Assembly: GCA_965225955.1 (NCBI GenBank)
Contig: CBDDBX010000032.1
Location: forward strand, 1-64,000
From: CBDDBX01 sp965225955
GTDB taxonomy: Bacteria > Acidobacteriota > Aminicenantia > UBA2199
DNA length: 64,000 nucleotides
Reading direction: 5' to 3'
The notes below the pieces were generated by a model. It was given only the letters and a program-made list of their open reading frames with translations. It ran no database searches and was not told the origin of the DNA. Below, in pieces: positions 49,094 to 56,982 of the stretch. The stretch's first letter is position 1, and the number at the start of each line of letters is the position of its first letter. Position numbers and translations under genes: made by a program.

Positions 49094-49326
49094 ACTTTTG
49101 GATATATTGCCGGTAAAATATAGGTACGGTGTTTAAGGCTGTTAAGTTCAGAATATAGAAACATCGTGAGGAGCCGGGAGCATCTGTAACCGTTAAAAAA
49201 GAAGTTTTTTTTATTATTATGTTGAAAGCTTTTTCCGGGTTAAATAAAATATATTCTTTAATCTATATGAACAAGTGGGGAATTCGCTGATAATAAGTGA
49301 ATATTGCCAATAATACAGGGAGAGGT

Positions 49327-50208
49327 ATGATGATAAGAAAAACGATTTTCAGTCTGTTTATAGTTATTTTGTTAACCACATATACAAATGCAGGGACAAA
49401 GTCCTTTCTCTGGAAAGTGGAAGGTGGTAAGAAAACTTCCTGGTTACTGGGATCAGTTCATGTTATGAAAAAGAGTGTATACCCTCTGCCATCAGCTATG
49501 GTAGAGGCATTTGACAGTTCAGATATACTTGCTGTGGAAGCAGATATTTCACCTGAAAAAGCTGCAGGAATGGCTAAACTGATGTTCTCAAAATGCATGT
49601 ATACAGATGGAACAACACTTAAAGATGTTCTTGATGATGAAACTGAAGCTCTTCTTGAGAAGAGGCTTAAGACGCTTAATATGAGTATTGCCATGTTTCC
49701 AAACTATAAACCATGGTTTGTGGCAATGAGTATTCTGCAGATGGAACTTGCGAAAAATGGTTTCAATCCGGCACTTGGTATAGATCGCTTCTTTATCGAC
49801 AGAGCGAAAGGCAAAAAAGAGATACTTGAACTTGAAGGTGTGGAGTATCAGTTGAATCTCTTTGACAGTTTTGATAGAGATAAACAGAGTGCTTTTCTGA
49901 AATACTCACTTATGGATGAGAGTTCTACTGCTGAAGGCATAGAAAAACTTGTAACAATGTGGAAAACCGGAGATGTAGACGGAATGAACCAGTTCCTTAA
50001 TGAAACAAGAGACAGGCATTCAGGGCTTGAAGAGATCTACTCAAAGCTAATTGAAGAGAGAAATCTGGAGATGGCTGTGAAGCTGGATAAAATTTTAAAA
50101 AAAGAAGTGAAAAGTTATTTTGTTGTTGTTGGAGCTGCCCATATGATAGGCAAACAGGGTGTTGTTGAACTGCTTAGAAAAAGAGGCTATAAAGTAACCC
50201 GTTTTTAA
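49327..50208 (+). CDS. Exported TraB/GumN-family protein
   Basis: 293 residues with a signal peptide (IRKTIFSLFIVILLTTYTNAG). The family (TIKI-like) is identified by SWLLGSVHVMKKSVYPLP near the start, with GxxH motif and downstream Glu (LAVEADISPEKA), and the C-terminal VVVGAAHMIGKQGVVELL with a second GxxH. Eukaryotic TIKI relatives are metal-dependent peptidases; the bacterial role is not established. GGGAGAGG precedes ATG 49327; a longer in-frame start at 49297 has no such site. Two-gene grouping with the DHH phosphoesterase gene (75 bases away) is possible. Confidence 0.85.
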   Translation: MMIRKTIFSLFIVILLTTYTNAGTKSFLWKVEGGKKTSWLLGSVHVMKKSVYPLPSAMVEAFDSSDILAVEADISPEKAAGMAKLMFSKCMYTDGTTLKDVLDDETEALLEKRLKTLNMSIAMFPNYKPWFVAMSILQMELAKNGFNPALGIDRFFIDRAKGKKEILELEGVEYQLNLFDSFDRDKQSAFLKYSLMDESSTAEGIEKLVTMWKTGDVDGMNQFLNETRDRHSGLEEIYSKLIEERNLEMAVKLDKILKKEVKSYFVVVGAAHMIGKQGVVELLRKRGYKVTRF

Positions 50209-50283
50209 TCTTGAAAAATAGTTTCTGCTGAGTTATACTCACACGTCTGAAATTTGGAAAGCTTCGAATGGAGGGAGTATTAA

Positions 50284-51183
50284 ATGAGAATAGTTACCAG
50301 GCCTGATTTTGATGGAGTAGTCAGTGCTGTTCTTCTGAGAGTTGTCTTAGGTGATAGTTGCGCAATAAAATGGGTTGAACCCAACGAAATAGATCAGAGA
50401 AAAGTAGATATAAAAGATGGAGATGTAATTGCAAATCTGCCTTATGATGAGCGTTGCAGTATGTGGTTTGATCATCATATCTCCAACAGGCACAATACCG
50501 ACTATGAAGGAGCTTTTGATCTGGCACCTTCTGCAGCAAGAGTAATATATGATTACTATTATGAGCAGCTGAAAGGTTATGCTGAGCTTGTGGAGCATGC
50601 AGACAAGATAGACTCTGCAGACCTTAATCAGGATGAGATCAGGAATCCTGAGAAATATCCTCACATAATTTTGTCAATGACAATAACCGGCGGGGTAAAT
50701 ACAGAACCGGACTATCTTGAATTTCTGGTAAATTCCCTCAAAGTAAAAGATGCAGCAGAAATTCTTACAGATGAATCGGTTAAATCCCGTTTAAGCAGAG
50801 TGATAGAGAAAAACACTATTTTCAGGGATTATCTGTTTAAACATACAGAAGTGGAAGATGGGGTTGCGGTGACGGATTTCAGGGATTATGCTGAATCTCC
50901 TTCCGGCAATCGCTTTCTGGTATATTCGCTTTTTCCTGATTCCCATGTAAGTGTAAAGATAAGACGGGATAACGGAAATCCTGAAAATGTGATAATAAGT
51001 GTTGGGCACAGTATCATAAATCGTAGCTGCAATGTTAATGTAGGTCTGCTGGTTTCCAGGTATGGCGGCGGAGGTCATAAAGGTGCCGGATCCTGCAGTT
51101 TTAATGAAGAGTACGGTGATAAATATCTTCAGGAAATAACGGCTGTTCTGAAAGAAAACAGGGAAACAGTAACTTCTGATTGA
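50284..51183 (+). CDS. DHH/DHHA1 family phosphoesterase
   Basis: 299-residue metal-dependent phosphoesterase. TRPDFDGVVSAVLLR carries the first metal-binding Asp, MWFDHHISN is the DHH motif, and RYGGGGHKGAGSCSF is the DHHA1 GGGH loop. Family members include nanoRNase, exopolyphosphatase and c-di-AMP hydrolase; the shortness and the lack of accessory domains leave several possibilities. GGAGGGAG precedes ATG 50284. The usual DHH first motif (often DxD) is modified to DFDG. Confidence 0.85.
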   Translation: MRIVTRPDFDGVVSAVLLRVVLGDSCAIKWVEPNEIDQRKVDIKDGDVIANLPYDERCSMWFDHHISNRHNTDYEGAFDLAPSAARVIYDYYYEQLKGYAELVEHADKIDSADLNQDEIRNPEKYPHIILSMTITGGVNTEPDYLEFLVNSLKVKDAAEILTDESVKSRLSRVIEKNTIFRDYLFKHTEVEDGVAVTDFRDYAESPSGNRFLVYSLFPDSHVSVKIRRDNGNPENVIISVGHSIINRSCNVNVGLLVSRYGGGGHKGAGSCSFNEEYGDKYLQEITAVLKENRETVTSD

Positions 51184-51199
51184 AAAGCCTCAGAAAAAG

Positions 51200-51229
51200 T
51201 TGAATTTTTTCTCTTTTTACTGATACAAT
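51200..51229 (+). promoter_or_regulatory. Promoter of the GH99-like gene
   Basis: TTGAAT (51200-51205), 18 bases, TGA-TACAAT ending at 51229 (extended -10). The leader holds CGGAGA before ATG 51274. Confidence 0.55.
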
Positions 51230-51273
51230 ACATTTTTATATTCAATTTTTTCAATTAACCGGAGATTTGTATT

Positions 51274-52725
51274 ATGAAGTGGTTTTTGGCTCTGTTTCTT
51301 TTAATTCCCATGTTTTCATTTGCAGTAAAAGAGGAAAGGGTAGACTCTTTTCTACAGCTTACAGTAGAAGTAATCAGTACTTCTGACTGGGTAAATGTAG
51401 ATTTTGTAGATAGTATTAATGTACTTACTGTTAAGCACAGACCTACAGGTAATGAACCTGATAAGGGTATGAAAGTAAGTATGCAGGGCGTCTCTTATCA
51501 GAGAGATGGTGAAACTCATCAGAAAGTACATATTGTTGCTGATTATGCATTAAAGAAACCTGAGGGAGGGGTCATTAAACTAAGACTTTTCTCTAAAATT
51601 GCGCCGGCTACAATAAATATCTATAACAATAAAGGGCAACTGCTTTTTAGTAAACTTCAACCTGGAGATAGTCAGGTACATGATGAAACAGTTACTCTGG
51701 AAGGTTCTCCATTTACTCCGATCAGTAATGAACTGCAGAATAAAATTGAAGGAAATAAAGGCCTTAACAGAATGATCTGGGCTTTCTACTACTTATGGTA
51801 CAGACAGGAGTGGACTGAAGCAGAACTCCTTGATGATCCTGTACTTGGTAAATACCCTTCAAATGATGATTCAGTAATGGAAAACCATATTGACTGGGCT
51901 AAAGCTGCAGGAATAGATGGATTCATTGTTTCATGGTGGGGGCCTGAAAGTTATACAGATGAGAATCTGATGAGATTTCTGGAGATTGCTGAAAGAAAGA
52001 ATTTTAAGGTTCAGGTATATCTTGAATCTGTTACTTTCGGTAGAACCGGTGCGGCGGGATGGTCACCATCAACTATTGAAAGAGACAATATATATGAGTA
52101 TCTGAAATATCTCATTGGAGTTTATGGCAATCATCCTGCGCTATATAAATTCGAAGGTAAACTGGTGATTCCTATTTATCTTTCCTTTCTGCAGCCATCA
52201 GCATGGTGGGAGCAGATTTTTGAAGAGTTAAGAGCTGAAGGTTACGATGCATGTTTCCTTGCTGATTACAAAGATGAGTGGACCAATCTTGCGTCTCTGA
52301 GAGTCTTTGACGGAATACATACGTACAACCCTCTGAATATAATCTGGAAACCTGAACAGACTGATACAATTCTTCTCAATAGCTACAAAGCTACAGGAAG
52401 ATGTGCAAAATACTATCCTCTTCTGGATAACTCTGCTAAAGGTAAAATATGGATTCCTGCAGTACTTCCGGGGTATTATGACAGAACTCTTGAAGGCAGA
52501 AAGTCACCTGTATTGCCTAGAGGTGAACAGGGGGCTCTTTACAACAAAATGTTTGATGCTGCTATAGCCAGTAATCCTGACTGGATATTTATTACAAGCT
52601 GGAATGAGTGGTGGGAACACTCATATATTGAGCCAAGTGTACAATATGGCAATCTGTTTCTTGAAATAACAAGAAAATATGCTGTTAACTGGAAAACCAA
52701 CACATTCCTTGCACCACCTGAATAG
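51274..52725 (+). CDS. Exported GH99-like glycoside hydrolase
   Basis: 483 residues with a signal peptide (KWFLALFLLIPMFSFAV). The N-terminal ~130 residues are beta-rich (VKVSMQGVSYQRDGETH, then LRLFSKIAPATINIY) and of unknown type. The remainder has the GH99/GH71-like TIM barrel: WAFYYLWYRQEWTEAEL, SVMENHIDWAKAAGIDGFIVSWWG, FKVQVYLESVTF, FITSWNEWWEHSYIEPS and a final YGNLFLEITRKY. GH99 enzymes are endo-alpha-mannosidases or endo-mannanases. The substrate here is inferred as alpha-mannan or N-glycan-like, supported by the alpha-mannosidase gene of family GH92 nearby. Confidence 0.8.
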   Translation: MKWFLALFLLIPMFSFAVKEERVDSFLQLTVEVISTSDWVNVDFVDSINVLTVKHRPTGNEPDKGMKVSMQGVSYQRDGETHQKVHIVADYALKKPEGGVIKLRLFSKIAPATINIYNNKGQLLFSKLQPGDSQVHDETVTLEGSPFTPISNELQNKIEGNKGLNRMIWAFYYLWYRQEWTEAELLDDPVLGKYPSNDDSVMENHIDWAKAAGIDGFIVSWWGPESYTDENLMRFLEIAERKNFKVQVYLESVTFGRTGAAGWSPSTIERDNIYEYLKYLIGVYGNHPALYKFEGKLVIPIYLSFLQPSAWWEQIFEELRAEGYDACFLADYKDEWTNLASLRVFDGIHTYNPLNIIWKPEQTDTILLNSYKATGRCAKYYPLLDNSAKGKIWIPAVLPGYYDRTLEGRKSPVLPRGEQGALYNKMFDAAIASNPDWIFITSWNEWWEHSYIEPSVQYGNLFLEITRKYAVNWKTNTFLAPPE

Positions 52726-52802
52726 GAAATATTTATAACTATAATTAAGGGTTGTCACGCAGCACAACCCCTACGCTCCTCTTTGCAGTAATGATAATAC
52801 AA

Positions 52803-52822
52803 AGACGCATCATTGGGTCTTT
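52803..52822 (+). repeat. Direct repeat copy 1
   Basis: AGACGCATCATTG followed by GGTCTTT; the 20-base unit matches 53245-53264 with one mismatch. It sits inside the TACAAAGAC hairpin. Confidence 0.6.
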
Positions 52823-52963
52823 GTATGTTGACTTTAAGGCTTATTGGGCTTGCTAATACCACCTGTCTTCGTCTTAATAAGTAGAGACGGGGAATGACCA
52901 AAACAGGTGGTTTTGTCAGCAGGACTGGTGTCTGAAGTCTTTAAAAACCACCCCGTCAGATGT

Positions 52964-52989
52964 ACAGGAAAAATTACTTTTCCTGTTTT
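52964..52989 (+). terminator. Terminator-like hairpin
   Basis: Perfect 9-base arms ACAGGAAAA / TTTTCCTGT, 5-base loop, then TTTG. It lies 240 bases past the GH99-like stop; too far to be its obvious terminator. Confidence 0.35.
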
Positions 52990-53182
52990 GTGTACCCCTT
53001 TACAAAAACTCCAACCATCCACCACTATATGATTAAAGAAACACAGTTTGTAGGGTAGCATCGACGCAATTGCTATCAGCAATAAAGGAGTATGCTACCG
53101 TCTATCCAACAACCACCATTTAAGATTAAATATCAGGTCTCCTGTTAACTAAGGTCAGAGCTTTAAGCTGATTGTGTAGGGT

Positions 53183-53204
53183 GCAAGGCATGCCTTGCCC
53201 TTTT
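53183..53204. repeat. Palindrome GCAAGGCATGCCTTGC with GGG/CCC flanks
   Basis: A 16-base perfect palindrome (53183-53198) flanked by AGGGT and CCTTTT, and further out by ATTGTGT (53171-53177) and ACACAAT (53214-53220). This nested architecture is what a small mobile repeat would show. Confidence 0.5.
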
Positions 53205-53244
53205 ATATTATTCACACAATTTTTAATTTGAAACAATTATGCAG

Positions 53245-53264
53245 AGACGCATCATTGCGTCTTT
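53245..53264 (+). repeat. Direct repeat copy 2
   Basis: AGACGCATCATTG followed by CGTCTTT, forming a perfect AGACGC/GCGTCT hairpin, 442 bases from copy 1. Confidence 0.6.
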
Positions 53265-53332
53265 ATTCGACCAGTTTAAGAAAGACTTTTGACTGCTATT
53301 AGCGTGGATTGGCGGTTAAAGTTCTTATTAGA

Positions 53333-53725
53333 CTACAATCTTCTGGCTGTCCAGGAGGCGGGGATCTTTTTATCTGTATATACCTGATTAAGAGTTCCCT
53401 CCATAGTATCCTGAGAGGTGAATTTCCCACTATAACGGTTTGATACCTGAATATGAAGGGCGTTGTCTACCCAGGTTGTGGAGAACGTAACTCCAAGATT
53501 ATCCAGTCTGTACTGGCCAATGGCATCCTTTTCTGAAATTCCATACAGAGCCCCGGAACGCTGGGTTCCGTCAAAAAGTCTGAATACTGTATATATTTGA
53601 TTATCCTGAGTTTTGATTGAAATTTCCCAGGTACCGATAATGCTGTACTTATTGGTTGAAGTTTTAAGGCACCCGAAGAGAGTGAATGAAACGATCAGTA
53701 AAATTATTAGTTTAAATCTTGCCAT
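53333..53725 (-). CDS. Small lipoprotein of unknown function
   Basis: 130 residues with a lipobox (LLIVSFTLFGCLKT) and a beta-rich mature domain (YSIIGTWEISIKTQDNQIYT, ALHIQVSNRYSGKFTSQDTM) reminiscent of small lipocalin-like or stress-response lipoprotein folds, but without a diagnostic motif. It is divergent from the GH92 gene. The start ATG 53725 lies five bases after a TATAAA box with TTGCAC upstream at 17 bases, and has no ribosome site, so the mRNA may be leaderless. Confidence 0.7.
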   Translation of the reverse strand: MARFKLIILLIVSFTLFGCLKTSTNKYSIIGTWEISIKTQDNQIYTVFRLFDGTQRSGALYGISEKDAIGQYRLDNLGVTFSTTWVDNALHIQVSNRYSGKFTSQDTMEGTLNQVYTDKKIPASWTARRL

Positions 53726-53730
53726 ATGAT

Positions 53731-53759
53731 TTTATACAATAGAACGGTCTTCTGTGCAA
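53731..53759 (-). promoter_or_regulatory. Promoter of the small lipoprotein gene (leaderless)
   Basis: On the minus strand: TTGCAC (53759-53754), 17 bases, TATAAA (53736-53731), five bases, then ATG 53725. Confidence 0.5.
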
Positions 53760-53765
53760 GAGTAT

Positions 53766-53794
53766 TTGAAATGATTAAGTATAGAGTTTACAAT
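53766..53794 (+). promoter_or_regulatory. Promoter of the GH92 gene (leaderless)
   Basis: TTGAAA (53766-53771), 17 bases, TACAAT (53789-53794), eight bases, then GTG 53803 without any Shine-Dalgarno sequence. Confidence 0.65.
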
Positions 53795-53802
53795 AGACTG
53801 TT

Positions 53803-55974
53803 GTGAAAAATTTAGTACTACTTGTTTTGATATTTTGTTCGTCGTTTCTCTATTCAGACAATCTGGAATTTGTTAATCCTTTTATTGGAACAGGAGGAAA
53901 CGGTCATCTTAATCCCGGAGCAGTTACACCATTTGGTATGGTTAAGGTTGGCCCTGATACCGGAACTGAAGGCTGGGATTACTGCGGAGGATATCGGTAT
54001 GAAGATAAGAAAATTATCGGTTTTTCCCATACTCACCTGAATGGAACCGGAATAGGAGACTACCTTGATATCATGGTTATGCCAGGTAGTGGAGGGAATT
54101 TCCCAAAAGATCACTTCTCATCTGAAGGAGCTCAGTTCAGTCACAGCAATGAAGAGGCTTCTCCCGGGTATTACAGAGTCAGGCTTGATAATGGAATAGG
54201 AGTAGAATTAACCGCAACATGCAGAACTGCTTTGCATCGCTACAGTTTCAATGATAATGATATACAGAAACTCATTATAGACACCGGATATGGATATAGT
54301 CAGGATCAGAATATAAGAAGTAGCTTCAGAATCATAGATAATCGTAGAGTTGAAGGAGTTCGGGTTTCAAGAGGCTGGTCAGAAGGACACCATGTGTTTT
54401 TTGTTGCAGAATTTTCAAAAGATATTACCGCTTCAGAGCTCTCTGGTGATATCGAAGGGAGTGATGAGGAACAGGGAGCATACGGTAAAAATATAAGAGC
54501 ATTGCTTCAGTTTAATGGTGAATCGGATAAACTTGTTATGAGAGTAGCCATATCAACAGTAAGCTGTAGTAATGCATGGGATAATCTCAGATCTGAACAG
54601 AATACTTCAGATTTCGATGGAATCAGAGGCAAAGCGGAAGATCTGTGGAGGACTGTTCTTAACAGAATAGATGTAGAAACATCAGTTAATGCAGATAAGA
54701 AGAAATTTTATACAGCTCTTTACAATCTTTATACTCATCCCTCTACTCTTTCAGATGTAGATGGGCGATACAGAGGCTATGGGGACAATATTTATAAAGT
54801 AACCGGAAGAGCCAGATATACTGTTTTCTCACTGTGGGATACTTTCAGGGCAGTTCATCCTCTTTTCACTATTCTTGAGCCGGAGAGAAATGCAGAGTTT
54901 ATAGATAGTCTTCTTGACTATTCTGACCACAGTGGAAGACTGCCTGTCTGGGAGCTGGCTGGAAAGGATACCGGCACTATGATTGGGTATCATGGGGTAT
55001 CTTTAATTGCAGATTCGATAGCAAAAGGTGGGAGAGTTGATGTTAAGAGGGCTTACCTGGCTTCAGTAAATTCCATGCTTCAGGAGCAGAAAGCTTACAG
55101 GAACTATATTCTGAAAGGCTATTTCCCCTGGAACAAAGTTAACGAATCTGTATCAAAGACTCTTGAGCACTCATACGATGACTGGTGTATTTCAATTATA
55201 GCTGAGAAGGCAGGCTTCGATAAGGATGCCGAAACTTTGAAATATATGTCCCGGTTTTATAAGAATCTCTTTGACAGCAAAACAGGTTTTATGAGAGGAA
55301 GGGATGAAAAAGGAAGATGGAAAACCCCTTTTGATCCGTTATATTCAAATCATAGATTTGATGAGTATACTGAAGGGAATGCCTGGCAGTACTTATGGTT
55401 TGTTCCTCACGACATGGATGGCCTGATAGCCCTGCTGGGAGGCAATGACGCTTTCTGTAATAAGCTGGATGGTCTGTTTAATAACCTGAAGGAAGTGTCA
55501 GGAAGCTATTCATCACAGGATATAAGTGGTATGATTGGCCAGTATGCACATGGTAATGAACCGGATCACCACGTACCTTATCTCTATGTACATGGAGGAA
55601 GAGCCTGGAGAACACAGGAACTGGTTCGCCAGATTATGGATGAACTATACAGTGCTGAACCCGATGGACTGTGCGGTAACGAAGATTGTGGGCAACTTTC
55701 GGCATGGTATATATTCAGTGCAATGGGTTTTTACCCGGTATGTCCGGGAAAGCCCGAATATACAATTGGTGTTCCACTATTTGAAAGGATGTCAATAAAA
55801 CTTAAAGAAGGTAAAGTCTTCAGAATCATTGTTGAAAATCCGGATAAAGATAAAAAATATATAGATCAGGTACTGCTTAACGGAGAACCTCTTGAAAATC
55901 TTTTTATAAAACACTCTGATATTATGGCTGGAGGAGAGCTGATATTCAGAATGAAAGAATCTCCGGGTAGCTGA
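53803..55974 (+). CDS. GH92 alpha-mannosidase
   Basis: 723 residues with a short signal peptide (LVLLVLIFCSSFLYSD). The family-defining opening FVNPFIGTGGNGHLNPGAVTP and GMVKVGPDTG, FSHTHLNGTGIGDYLDIMVM, YTVFSLWDTFRAVHPLFTI and GNEDCGQLSAWYIFSAMGFYPV all match GH92, calcium-dependent exo-alpha-mannosidases that trim alpha-1,2/1,3-linked mannose. The start is GTG 53803; no upstream alternative is available. The nearest genes are a small lipoprotein (divergent) and, across the repeat region, the GH99-like gene, suggesting alpha-mannan use. Confidence 0.93.
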   Translation: MKNLVLLVLIFCSSFLYSDNLEFVNPFIGTGGNGHLNPGAVTPFGMVKVGPDTGTEGWDYCGGYRYEDKKIIGFSHTHLNGTGIGDYLDIMVMPGSGGNFPKDHFSSEGAQFSHSNEEASPGYYRVRLDNGIGVELTATCRTALHRYSFNDNDIQKLIIDTGYGYSQDQNIRSSFRIIDNRRVEGVRVSRGWSEGHHVFFVAEFSKDITASELSGDIEGSDEEQGAYGKNIRALLQFNGESDKLVMRVAISTVSCSNAWDNLRSEQNTSDFDGIRGKAEDLWRTVLNRIDVETSVNADKKKFYTALYNLYTHPSTLSDVDGRYRGYGDNIYKVTGRARYTVFSLWDTFRAVHPLFTILEPERNAEFIDSLLDYSDHSGRLPVWELAGKDTGTMIGYHGVSLIADSIAKGGRVDVKRAYLASVNSMLQEQKAYRNYILKGYFPWNKVNESVSKTLEHSYDDWCISIIAEKAGFDKDAETLKYMSRFYKNLFDSKTGFMRGRDEKGRWKTPFDPLYSNHRFDEYTEGNAWQYLWFVPHDMDGLIALLGGNDAFCNKLDGLFNNLKEVSGSYSSQDISGMIGQYAHGNEPDHHVPYLYVHGGRAWRTQELVRQIMDELYSAEPDGLCGNEDCGQLSAWYIFSAMGFYPVCPGKPEYTIGVPLFERMSIKLKEGKVFRIIVENPDKDKKYIDQVLLNGEPLENLFIKHSDIMAGGELIFRMKESPGS

Positions 55975-56021
55975 ATTTACTTATTCTGGTGATTCAGCAG
56001 GGATTTATACTATTAATTGCT

Positions 56022-56050
56022 TTGACAAAAAAGGTTAAAATTCTTAAAAT
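56022..56050 (+). promoter_or_regulatory. Strong promoter of the HDOD-kinase operon
   Basis: Consensus TTGACA (56022-56027), 17 bases, TAAAAT (56045-56050). Transcription would begin near 56057; GTG 56089 follows after about 32 bases. Confidence 0.7.
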
Positions 56051-56088
56051 TAAAGCAGCTAGTAAAATAGGACTTTAGAAGTGTAGAA

Positions 56089-56982
56089 GTGGATAGCAGT
56101 ACTATAATTAATGACGATATTTTTCTTTCAGAAAGGCTGGTAAGATTTATTAACAGAGTAAGAAATTCAGAAATTTCTTCAATACAGCAGATTGTATCAG
56201 GGATTCTGGAGGCAACCGGTAATCCGGATACCTGTACCAGAAAACTTAAAGAGCTGATAACTATTGATCCCCCTCTTTCAGCAGCTGTTCTTAAAACAGC
56301 AAACTCAGCGCTCTTTTCACCAAGAGGAGGAGTTGCAGATATTTCCCAGGCAATTATAAGGCTGGGATTCAAAACAATAACCGAGATAGCTCTCAGTCAG
56401 AAAATCTGTCAGATCTTCCGTGAAGGCAATTCTCCGCTGAATAGAATGGAATTGTGGATTAACTCGGCGGGTACAGCTGTAATGACGAGGGAAATAGCAA
56501 GAAAAGAGTTTGGCAACACCGGTGCAGATTTGTATGCTGCCGGTCTTCTTCATAGATTGGGAATGGTGGTTATGGATCAATACCTCCATCAGGAGTATGA
56601 AGAAATAATAGGAAAATCAGATTCCGATATAAATATCAGGAAAGCAGAAATAGATATTGCAGGTTTTGGGCATTCAGAGGTAGGGGCGGCTCTGGCTGAA
56701 GCATGGAATTTTCCTCTGGAACTTGTTGTCTATCTGGGGTACTATTATGACCCTTTTAAAGTTCCGGAAAAATACAGAAGAGATCTTATGATTTTATATG
56801 TCGCAGATTTCTACTGCAGAAAGGCAGAATTGGGCCTGTCCGGCAGATTCTACTGCAGTACTGGCGGGGATAAACTTTATATCAAATGTCTTGAACAACT
56901 GGGGATTGAAGAGACTAACCTTGAACTGCTTATGCCGGCTGTGGAAGAGGAAGTTAAGGTTCTGAGTGATATGGGGCAGTAA
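56089..56982 (+). CDS. HDOD-domain signalling protein
   Basis: 297 residues. An HDOD domain fills the protein: LKELITIDPPLSAAVLKTAN, SQAIIRLGFKTITEIALSQK, WINSAGTAVMTREIA, YAAGLLHRLGMVVMDQYLHQ and FGHSEVGAALAEAWNFPLEL. HDOD proteins resemble HD hydrolases but lack the metal-ligand HD pair and serve as regulatory scaffolds in chemosensory and c-di-GMP networks. GTG 56089 is the start, with AGAAG-like sequence upstream but no strong site. The stop overlaps the kinase start (TAATG), so the two proteins are made together and probably work in one pathway. Confidence 0.88.
   Translation: MDSSTIINDDIFLSERLVRFINRVRNSEISSIQQIVSGILEATGNPDTCTRKLKELITIDPPLSAAVLKTANSALFSPRGGVADISQAIIRLGFKTITEIALSQKICQIFREGNSPLNRMELWINSAGTAVMTREIARKEFGNTGADLYAAGLLHRLGMVVMDQYLHQEYEEIIGKSDSDINIRKAEIDIAGFGHSEVGAALAEAWNFPLELVVYLGYYYDPFKVPEKYRRDLMILYVADFYCRKAELGLSGRFYCSTGGDKLYIKCLEQLGIEETNLELLMPAVEEEVKVLSDMGQ

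Larger units (their letters stand above)
52726..53332. repeat. Gene-free hairpin-dense region
   Basis: 607 bases with no credible gene but at least eight inverted repeats. Examples are GGGTTGT/ACAACCC (52749-52770), TACAAAGAC/GTCTTTGTA (52798-52825), ACCACCTGT/ACAGGTGGT (52858-52911), GGTGGTTTT/AAAACCACC (52906-52952), ACAGGAAAA/TTTTCCTGT (52964-52986), GGTAGCAT/ATGCTACC enclosing ATTGCT/AGCAAT (53054-53099), the palindrome GCAAGGCATGCCTTGC (53183-53198) and AGACGC/GCGTCT (53245-53262). Some palindromes, flanked by GTAGGG or CCCTAC-like bases, resemble the short palindromic repeats dispersed in many genomes. Confidence 0.7.

Noticed and set aside
52834..53082. 82-codon minus-strand open frame in the hairpin field
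   Set aside because: It runs through several inverted repeats, has no ribosome site and an unlikely amino-acid make-up, so it is read as chance.
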